DNA of 64,000 nt from Rudaea sp. 3F27F6 (GTDB taxonomy: Bacteria; Pseudomonadota; Gammaproteobacteria; Xanthomonadales; Rhodanobacteraceae). The position numbers were made by a program, and so were the translations under genes. The notes beneath the pieces were generated by a model that saw only the letters and a list, made by a program, of their open reading frames with translations, did not search any database and was not told where the DNA came from. This document shows, in pieces, positions 58,191 to 64,000 of this stretch (position 1 is its first letter; each line of letters begins with the position of its first letter). Location of the stretch: NCBI RefSeq assembly GCF_005503555.1, contig NZ_SCNG01000005.1, positions 417,018-481,017 on the forward strand, given 5' to 3'.

Positions 58191-59284
58191 GCCAAGGCCC
58201 GCAGCGGCAGATAAGGTGCGGGATCGATCGCCGGGCGCCGTCCGAACAACTGATCGATCAGCAAGCCCGCGCTGCCGAACGCCGTGGTCACGCCGAGCCC
58301 CTCGTGACCCGCGGCGACCCAGACATTGCGCAGGCCCGGCACCGCGCCGAGGTAGGGACGGCCGTCCGGCGTAGTCGGGCGGAAGCCGGTCCAGATGCGC
58401 AGCGCCTGCAGATAGCGCAGGCGCGGCAGGAAGGCAAACGCGCGCGACAGCATGGTGCGCACGGTCGACATCGAGATGTCGCGCGAGTCGTCGAATTCAC
58501 GCGACGAGCCGATCAGCACCTGCCCGGTCGGGCGCGGCTGCACATTGAACGCGACCGAGACCGGCGCGTTGCCGTGCGCGCTGTCGGCATAGCCGAGTTC
58601 GAGCAGTTGATGGCGCACGAAAGCCGGATAGCGTTCGGTGATGACCAGATGGCCTTTGCGCGCACGCATCGGCAGCATCGGCAGCAACTCGGGCACGGCG
58701 CAGCCGGTCGCGACGAGCACCGGCCCGCTCAGGCGCGTGCCGTCGTCGAGCGCGACGCCTTCGGCGACGAGCCGCTGTGCGCGGCGGCCGAGATAGAGCC
58801 GTGCGTTGCGCGCCGTCGCGCGCTTGACGAGGAACTCGGCAACGCGCGGTGGATAGACCACGGCCTCTTCGGCAACGAGCATGCCGCCGGCGAGGCCGGG
58901 CGCGAGTTCGGGTTCGAGTTCGTAGAGCGCGTTCGCATCGATCGCTTCGGCGAAGACGCCGGCCTGCGCGAGCCGCGCGATTTTCGCTGCGATGCCGGCG
59001 CGCTCATGTTCGTCGCGCGCGATCCACAAGGTGCCGCAGCGGCTGAATTCCGCTTCGGGCAGATCCGCATAGGCTTCCCACAATTGCTGCGAATAGCGCG
59101 ACAGCGCGAGTTCGGCAGGATCGTCGTCCATCACGACGAGATGACCCATCGACGCGGCGGTCGCGCCGCCGCCGACCGGGCCGGGCTCGACGATCGCGAC
59201 GTGCAGGCCCTCCGCCGCAGCGAGATCGGCGCAGGCTGCCCCGACGATGCCGGCGCCGACCACGATCAAGTCGAATGCGCTCAC
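58187..59284 (-). CDS. D-hydroxyproline dehydrogenase catalytic FAD subunit (DadA/HcnC-like)
   Basis: 365 aa, D-amino-acid-oxidase fold (DAO family): FAD motif [47 protein letters not shown] (substrate-side loop), and C-terminal [43 protein letters not shown]. It oxidises cis-4-hydroxy-D-proline to Pyr4H2C. The start is a GTG at 59284 that overlaps the epimerase stop (GTGA), so subunit synthesis is coupled to the epimerase. Confidence 0.92.
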   Translation of the reverse strand: MSAFDLIVVGAGIVGAACADLAAAEGLHVAIVEPGPVGGGATAASMGHLVVMDDDPAELALSRYSQQLWEAYADLPEAEFSRCGTLWIARDEHERAGIAAKIARLAQAGVFAEAIDANALYELEPELAPGLAGGMLVAEEAVVYPPRVAEFLVKRATARNARLYLGRRAQRLVAEGVALDDGTRLSGPVLVATGCAVPELLPMLPMRARKGHLVITERYPAFVRHQLLELGYADSAHGNAPVSVAFNVQPRPTGQVLIGSSREFDDSRDISMSTVRTMLSRAFAFLPRLRYLQALRIWTGFRPTTPDGRPYLGAVPGLRNVWVAAGHEGLGVTTAFGSAGLLIDQLFGRRPAIDPAPYLPLRALA

Positions 59285-60240
59285 GCCTTCGCGTCGCCCG
59301 TCGCCGCGCCGACGCCCCAGGCGAACGGGTCGGCGGGATCGATGTAGAGCGTGCTCTGCGCGGTGATGTGAGCGCTGCCGGTGATGCGCGGAAGCACGCC
59401 GCGCGCGCTGCTTGTGTATCGCGCTTCGAACAGGCTGCCGAGAATGCTTTCCTGCCGCCAGGTCGCGTCGGGCGCGAGTTTGCCGTCGGCGGCGAGGCAG
59501 GCGATCTTCGCGCTGGTGCCGGTGCCGCACGGCGAGCGATCGTAGGCGAGACCGGGGCAGAGGACGAAGTTGCGCGCGTCGGCGGCGGCCGTCGGCGCTG
59601 CGGCATTGACTTCGATATGGTCGATCTCGGCGCCGTCCGCGCCGGTAATGCGATTCGCTTCGAGGGCGAGGCGCACATGCTCGGTGTACGCGGTCAGCTC
59701 GCGCACATGGGCGAAATCGAGCGGCACCGGGGTGTCCTCGGTGATGAAGAACCAGTTGCCGCCCCAGGCCACGTCGCCCGTCACCGTGCCGAAGCTGGGC
59801 ACCTCGACGCGCACGCCGGCGGCATGGCGATAGCTTTCGACGTTGTCGATGGAGACGCGGCCGTCTTCGTGCAGTTCCACGCCGACCGTGCCGACCGGCG
59901 TTTCGAGCTTGTGCAGGCCCGGCGCGATGCGGCCGAGATGGGCGAGGGTGCGGATCACGCCGATGCTGCCGTGGCCGCACATGCCGAGATAACCGACGTT
60001 GTTGAAGAAGATCACGCCGGTGCAGGCGTCTTTATCGACGGCCGGCACGAGCAGGGCGCCGACCATTGTGTCCGAGCCACGCGGCTCGCAGGCGATTGCG
60101 CTGCGCCAATGGTCGAACTCGCGGCGGAAACGCTCGCGGCGCTCGGCGAGCGAGCCGCCGCCGAGATCGGGGAAGCCGGCGATCACCACGCGCGTGGGTT
60201 CGCCGCCGGTATGCGAATCGATGACGTCTATCTTGTGCAT
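59281..60240 (-). CDS. lhpA: 4-Hydroxyproline 2-epimerase
   Basis: 319 aa, proline racemase family. It inverts C2 of trans-4-hydroxy-L-proline to cis-4-hydroxy-D-proline, the entry step of the pathway. Both catalytic Cys are present: MCGHGS and [10 protein letters not shown]. This Cys/Cys pair separates it from the Thr-type dehydratases of the same family. Start ATG at 60240 ([19 protein letters not shown] is the canonical N-terminus). First gene of the minus-strand catabolic operon; the 18-bp operator at 60296 lies 56 bp upstream. Divergent from the AraC regulator. Confidence 0.94.
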   Translation of the reverse strand: MHKIDVIDSHTGGEPTRVVIAGFPDLGGGSLAERRERFRREFDHWRSAIACEPRGSDTMVGALLVPAVDKDACTGVIFFNNVGYLGMCGHGSIGVIRTLAHLGRIAPGLHKLETPVGTVGVELHEDGRVSIDNVESYRHAAGVRVEVPSFGTVTGDVAWGGNWFFITEDTPVPLDFAHVRELTAYTEHVRLALEANRITGADGAEIDHIEVNAAAPTAAADARNFVLCPGLAYDRSPCGTGTSAKIACLAADGKLAPDATWRQESILGSLFEARYTSSARGVLPRITGSAHITAQSTLYIDPADPFAWGVGAATGDAKA

Positions 60241-60295
60241 CCCGGCATGGTGCGGCGGATGGGTTTTCCGGTCTAGAAAGAGTTGCTGCGTTTGG

Positions 60296-60313
60296 ATGCG
60301 GAATTCGGCACAA
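60296..60313 (+). promoter_or_regulatory. Putative operator copy 3 (ATGCGGAATTCGGCACAA)
   Basis: Near-palindrome in the 82-bp gap between the divergent epimerase and AraC genes, ten bases before the regulator's ATG. It can control both promoters and suggests autoregulation. Nearly identical to copy 1 at 50903. Confidence 0.65.
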
Positions 60314-60322
60314 TCGATTTCG

Positions 60323-61024
60323 ATGACCGCAATCCCCGCCGCCGAGCTCGAAAGCCTGTTCGACGCATTGCCCGACGTGGTGTTCTTCGTCAAGGACGCG
60401 GTCGGACGCTATACCCACGCCAATCTCACTCTCGTGCGCCGGCTCGGGCTCAAGCGCCGCGAGCAGGTGATCGGGCGTGGCGTCGCCGAACTGTTTCCGG
60501 CGCATATGGGCGGCTCGTACGCGGCCCAGGACAAACGCGTGCTCGGCGGCGAGACGATCGAGGACCAACTCGAAGTGCACATCTTCCCGAACCGCGCGCC
60601 GGGCTGGTGCCTGACACGCAAGCATCCGCTGCGTGTGCGCGGCAAGGTGCGCGGTGTGGTCGGCATTTCGCGCGATCTCGGCCAGCCAGACGGCCGCCAT
60701 CCGACCTATGACCGCCTGCGCCGCGTCGTCGACCATCTGCAGCGGCACTATGCCGAGAACGTGCGCATGGCCGCTCTCGCCGAACTGGCCGACGTGTCGC
60801 TGGCCCAGCTCGAACGGCATTTCCGCCACGTCTTTCAGATCACCCCGCAGCAGGCACTGACGCGGCTGCGCATCGAAGCGGCGATGCGTGCCCTCGCCGG
60901 CACCGAGCGCATCGCGGAAATCGGCCAGGCCTGCGGCTTCGCCGATCAGAGCGCGTTCGCGCGCCAGTTCAAGGCGACGGTCGGGATGACGCCGCGTGCG
61001 TATCGCAAACTTGTTTCTGTATAG
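60323..61024 (+). CDS. PAS-domain AraC-family regulator of the hydroxyproline locus
   Basis: 233 aa. Residues about 8-120 form a PAS-like sensor ([57 protein letters not shown]). The C-terminal 100 residues are an AraC DNA-binding domain with two helix-turn-helix units: [23 protein letters not shown] and [33 protein letters not shown]. Position next to the epimerase makes it the likely activator (LhpR role). Pseudomonas LhpR is also of the AraC family; a PAS sensor in front is, as far as I can recall, a distinctive variant. Confidence 0.88.
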   Translation: MTAIPAAELESLFDALPDVVFFVKDAVGRYTHANLTLVRRLGLKRREQVIGRGVAELFPAHMGGSYAAQDKRVLGGETIEDQLEVHIFPNRAPGWCLTRKHPLRVRGKVRGVVGISRDLGQPDGRHPTYDRLRRVVDHLQRHYAENVRMAALAELADVSLAQLERHFRHVFQITPQQALTRLRIEAAMRALAGTERIAEIGQACGFADQSAFARQFKATVGMTPRAYRKLVSV

Positions 61025-61175
61025 CTGAGCACGTTTTTCCCGTGCGTTTCGCACGGGCCACGCACGGGCCGATGCCGGTTGTTGTTGCGGCAATTGCGCA
61101 GCGCTCGCTGCGAATTGACAACGATTCCGAGAACGCGCCAAATCGGGCGCTTTCCGGTCGCTGCGAGGAGTCCGC

Positions 61176-62519
61176 ATGTTTCGCTATTGGTTGCTGATGT
61201 TGTTCGTGGCCGCGCCGTGCTTCGCGCAGGATGCGGGGCACAAAGACGATGTCGCGCGCATGGACGAAATCGTCCGTTCGTACGTGTCGAACCAGTCGTT
61301 CATGGGCAGCGTACTCGTCGCGCGCGGCGACCAGGTGCTGCTGAGCAAGGGTTACGGCTCGGCGAATCTGGAGTGGGATATCCCGAATACGCCGACGGTG
61401 AAATTCCGCCTCGGCTCGATCACCAAGCAGTTCACCGCGGCGTCGATCCTGCTGCTCGCCGAGCGCGGCAAACTGAAGCTCGACGATCCGGTGAAAAAAT
61501 ATCTGGCCGATGCGCCTGCGGCCTGGGACAAAGTCACGATCTTCCATTTGCTGACGCATAGTGCGGGCATCGTGAATTTCACCGATTTGCCCGACTACAA
61601 ATCGATCGAACCGTTCGCGAAAACGCCGGCGGAGCTGGTCAAGCTCTTCCGTGACAAACCGCTGGAATTTCAGCCCGGCGAAAAAATGAGCTACAGCAAC
61701 TCGGGCTATATCGTGCTCGGCTGCGTCATCGAAAAAGCCGCGGGCGAGAGCTACGTGAAGTTCGTGCAGGACAATATCTTCACGCCGCTCGGGATGAAGG
61801 ATTCCGGCTACGACTCCAACTCGGCGATCATCGCTCGCCGCGCCAGCGGCTACACGCACGACGAGCACGGCTTCGTCAACGCGGGCTATATCGACATGAG
61901 CATCCCGTTCTCGGCCGGTGCGCTGTATTCGACCAGCGAGGATCTGCTGCGCTGGGAGCAGGGGCTGTTCGGCGGCAAGCTGCTCAACGCAGCGTCGCTG
62001 ACCAAGATGACGACGCCGTACAAGAACAACTACGCCTTCGCTCTCGAAGTCAGCGACAACAAAGGCCGCAAGATGATCGCGCACGGCGGCGGTATCGAAG
62101 GCTTCAACACGCAGATGAGCTATTACCCTGCGGAAAAACTGACCGTAATCGCGCTAGCCAACCTCAACGGGCGAAGCCCTGGCGAGATCGCCGACAAACT
62201 CGCTTCGGTGGCGTTCGGCGAGAAGGTGATCCTGCCGTCGGAGCGCAAAGAGGTGAAGCTGCCCGCCACCGTGCTGGCCGCGTATCCGGGCACGTATCAC
62301 CTGCGCCAAGGATTCGATGTCGCCGTGACGCTCGAAGGCGATCAACTGGTGGCGCAGGCCACGGGACAGCCCAAATTTCCGTTGTTCGCCGAATCGGAAA
62401 CGAAATTCTTTCTCAAGGTCGTCGATGCGCAGCTCGAGTTCCTGCGCGGCAAGGACGGCAAGGTCGATCGTCTGGTCCTGCACCAGGGCGGACGCGATAC
62501 GGAAGGGCTGCGGCAATAA
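61176..62519 (+). CDS. Serine hydrolase of the beta-lactamase/PBP4* family (second paralogue)
   Basis: 447 aa, close paralogue of the protein at 46319 with gap-free alignment through the S81-I-T-K84 motif. It has a signal peptide (FRYWLLMLFVAAPCFAQ), YSNSGY and HGGGIEGF (H-G-G-G in the third-motif place, unlike H-T-E-G in the other copy). The same C-terminal domain follows (LAAYPGTYHLRQG, DVAVTLEGDQLVAQATGQ). GAGGAG lies before the ATG. It is downstream of the AraC gene with a 151-bp gap that holds a stable hairpin (61039-61057), and converges on the HMG-CoA lyase gene. Confidence 0.9.
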   Translation: MFRYWLLMLFVAAPCFAQDAGHKDDVARMDEIVRSYVSNQSFMGSVLVARGDQVLLSKGYGSANLEWDIPNTPTVKFRLGSITKQFTAASILLLAERGKLKLDDPVKKYLADAPAAWDKVTIFHLLTHSAGIVNFTDLPDYKSIEPFAKTPAELVKLFRDKPLEFQPGEKMSYSNSGYIVLGCVIEKAAGESYVKFVQDNIFTPLGMKDSGYDSNSAIIARRASGYTHDEHGFVNAGYIDMSIPFSAGALYSTSEDLLRWEQGLFGGKLLNAASLTKMTTPYKNNYAFALEVSDNKGRKMIAHGGGIEGFNTQMSYYPAEKLTVIALANLNGRSPGEIADKLASVAFGEKVILPSERKEVKLPATVLAAYPGTYHLRQGFDVAVTLEGDQLVAQATGQPKFPLFAESETKFFLKVVDAQLEFLRGKDGKVDRLVLHQGGRDTEGLRQ

Positions 62520-62535
62520 TCCGCAGCGCGTTTGC

Positions 62536-63429
62536 TCAGGCGGCTTTGCCGACTTTGCTGCCGTTGTCGCGCGCGAGTTGCGCGCTGAGCCATTGCCCGG
62601 TTTCGATCAGCTTCGGCAGATCGACGCCGGTGGCGATGCCCATGCCGTGCAGCATGTAAACCACGTCCTCGCTCGCCACGTTGCCGCTCGCGCCGCGCGC
62701 GTACGGACAGCCGCCGACGCCGGAGACGGCAGAGTCGATCACGGCCACGCCGAGTTCGAGGCAGGCAAGGATATTGGCGAGCGCCTGGCCGCGCGTGTCG
62801 TGGAAGTGGATCGCGAGCGCGGACATCGGCACTTCGGCGCCGACCGCGGCGAGCATTGCGCGCGCCTTCGCCGGTGTGCCGATGCCGATCGTGTCGCCGA
62901 GCGAGATTTCGTAGCAGCCCATGGCGTGCAGCGCTTTCGCCACGCGCACGACGTCGGCGAGCGGCACGTCGCCCTGGTACGGGCAGCCGAGCACAGTGGA
63001 AACGTAGCCGCGCACGGCGACCTTGTCCGCCTTCGCGCGCTCCATCACCGGCGCGAAGCGTTCGAGCGATTCGGCGATCGAGGCATTGATGTTCTTGCGG
63101 TTGAACGCTTCGCTCGCCGCGGTGAACACGGCGATTTCCTCGACGCCGACCGCATGCGCGCGCTCGTAGCCCTGCAGGTTCGGCACGAGCACGGGATAGC
63201 GCACGCCGGGCTTCTTGTGGATGGCCGTGTAGACCTCGGCCGCGTCGGCGAGCTGCGGCACCCACTTCGGACTGACGAAGCTCGTCGCCTCGACAGTCTG
63301 CAGGCCGGTCGCCGAGAGCCGATCGATCAGCTCGATCTTGACCGGCGTCGGCACGATGGTCTTTTCGTTTTGCAGACCGTCGCGCGGGCCGACTTCGACG
63401 ATGCGGATTTTGTCAGGTGTGGAATTCAT
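62536..63429 (-). CDS. mvaB: Hydroxymethylglutaryl-CoA lyase
   Basis: 297 aa, HMGL-like TIM-barrel. It cleaves HMG-CoA to acetoacetate and acetyl-CoA, the last step of leucine breakdown. Signatures: IVEVGPRDGLQNEK (metal and substrate site), AIHFHDTRGQALAN (metal His pair) and SAVSGVGGCPYARGASGNVASED with the catalytic Cys. ATG at 63429 gives the normal N-terminus. Other leucine-catabolism genes are not in the window; they may lie beyond it or elsewhere. Confidence 0.93.
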   Translation of the reverse strand: MNSTPDKIRIVEVGPRDGLQNEKTIVPTPVKIELIDRLSATGLQTVEATSFVSPKWVPQLADAAEVYTAIHKKPGVRYPVLVPNLQGYERAHAVGVEEIAVFTAASEAFNRKNINASIAESLERFAPVMERAKADKVAVRGYVSTVLGCPYQGDVPLADVVRVAKALHAMGCYEISLGDTIGIGTPAKARAMLAAVGAEVPMSALAIHFHDTRGQALANILACLELGVAVIDSAVSGVGGCPYARGASGNVASEDVVYMLHGMGIATGVDLPKLIETGQWLSAQLARDNGSKVGKAA

Positions 63430-63466
63430 GGCGGGCTCGTGGGATGCAGCTAGGGATATCGAAGCT

Positions 63467-63970
63467 TTAGCCCTCCCCTTCAAGGGGGTGAGGCAGCACG
63501 CTCGCGAACCAAGGTTCGCGTGCTGCCGAACGCCCGAAGCAGGAGCGAAGGGCTGGGTTGCTTTGCGAGGCATGGATGCCGAGCTTAGCAACGTTGGGTG
63601 GGGATGGTGTTGCTCGGTCGCGCAGAGTTTGCAGAACAACCTCGAGCAAATCTTCTAGATTCTCAAATACTTCGTTGTTCCAGAATCTCAAAACGGTGAA
63701 GCCAGATCTTTCGAGAAATCGCGTTCGTTGTCGATCATATTCAAGGCGATCGGCATGTTGGGCGCCGTCCAGCTCAATGACAATTTTACGTTCTAAGCAG
63801 ACGAAATCGAGAATGTAGTCGCCGAACGGGTGCTGCCGGCGAAATTTGCAATGGTCGAGTTGGCGGTGACGCAGGCGTTGCCACAGCTTTGATTCTGCAT
63901 CGGTGGGTGCGTTGCGCAGGCGGCGTTGCAACTTCGCGGCGAGAATTTTTTTGTTGGTTTGTCCTTGCAT
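63467..63970 (-). CDS. DUF559 (restriction-endonuclease-like) protein with repeat-derived tail
   Basis: 167 aa. Residues to about 120 form a DUF559 domain of the very-short-patch-repair/PD-(D/E)xK nuclease-like fold: LRNAPTDAESKLWQRLRHRQLDHCKFRRQHPFGDYILDFVCLERKIVIELDGAQH, with Asp, Glu and further acidic residues in the usual active-site spacing, then FLERSGFTVLRFWNNEVFENLEDLLEVV. The last 45 residues run through a hairpin repeat (63493-63526) and end in PHPLEGEG, so the tail was probably acquired by read-through. ATG 63970 has AGGAG eight bases before it. Function in most genomes is unknown. Confidence 0.82.
   Translation of the reverse strand: MQGQTNKKILAAKLQRRLRNAPTDAESKLWQRLRHRQLDHCKFRRQHPFGDYILDFVCLERKIVIELDGAQHADRLEYDRQRTRFLERSGFTVLRFWNNEVFENLEDLLEVVLQTLRDRATPSPPNVAKLGIHASQSNPALRSCFGRSAAREPWFASVLPHPLEGEG
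63493..63526. repeat. Hairpin repeat inside the DUF559 gene tail
   Basis: GCAGCACG (C) TCGCGAACC pairs with GGTTCGCG TGCTGC, a long stem with one bulge and a two-base loop. It sits in coding sequence for the non-conserved C-terminus, so it looks like an inserted intergenic repeat. Confidence 0.65.
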
Positions 63971-64000
63971 GACGGCTCTCCTTGCTGGCGCTTTCAACAC

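Noticed and set aside
61039..61057. Hairpin CCCGTGCG/CGCACGGG as terminator of the AraC gene
   Set aside because: The stem is good but no T-run follows on the plus strand; the T-tract precedes it instead.

Overview
The window is GC-rich chromosomal DNA from a Gram-negative proteobacterium. Several things point to a gammaproteobacterium of the Lysobacterales (Xanthomonadales), perhaps Rhodanobacteraceae-like: the order trpB-trpA-accD, dnaE followed by accA, an EF-P-like protein of the EfpL/YeiP type, an MdtB/C-type RND pump, TonB-dependent uptake, and the style of the interspersed hairpin repeats. This placement is an inference from gene content; no 16S gene or tRNA was seen.

Region 1 (1-16.3 kb) is largely backbone: the end of the trp operon (trpB, trpA), accD, an insertion-like block on the minus strand (erythromycin-esterase-family protein, hotdog thioesterase, MFS transporter, LysR regulator), then accA and dnaE, and on the plus strand a two-gene RND efflux operon. 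A 556-bp hairpin-rich inverted-repeat element (16487-17042) separates this from region 2.

Region 2 (17-27.8 kb) carries an acyltransferase-3 protein, a secreted alpha/beta hydrolase, a 934-aa membrane protein with a spermidine-synthase-like domain, and an exported isoaspartate methyltransferase. Divergent from these are an M19 dipeptidase homologue with altered metal ligands and an exported RidA. Then come a translationally coupled hydrolase-efpL-GNAT operon and a short-chain dehydrogenase.

Region 3 (28-43.3 kb) is accessory. Two DUF1800/DUF1501 gene pairs in opposite orientation bracket a secreted 1614-aa RHS/YD-repeat protein with an AT-rich variable tip and a small membrane protein just downstream (candidate toxin and immunity), an esterase, a cysteine-free Gln/Ala/Gly-rich protein behind a striking double palindrome, and a mono-haem cytochrome c.

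Region 4 (43.4-64 kb) holds an operon with a cyanophycinase homologue that lacks its catalytic residues, an amidohydrolase and a GNAT. After a serine hydrolase comes a large minus-strand locus for trans-4-hydroxy-L-proline and probably Hyp/Pro-peptide use: TonB receptor, amino-acid permease, M24 aminopeptidase, ketoglutarate-semialdehyde dehydrogenase, deaminase, three-subunit D-hydroxyproline dehydrogenase and 4-hydroxyproline epimerase. A divergent PAS-AraC regulator lies beside it. An 18-bp near-palindrome, ATGCGRAATTCNGCACAA, occurs between epimerase and regulator and twice in front of the TonB receptor gene, tying the receptor to the catabolic genes as one putative regulon. A second serine hydrolase, a HMG-CoA lyase and a DUF559 protein end the window.
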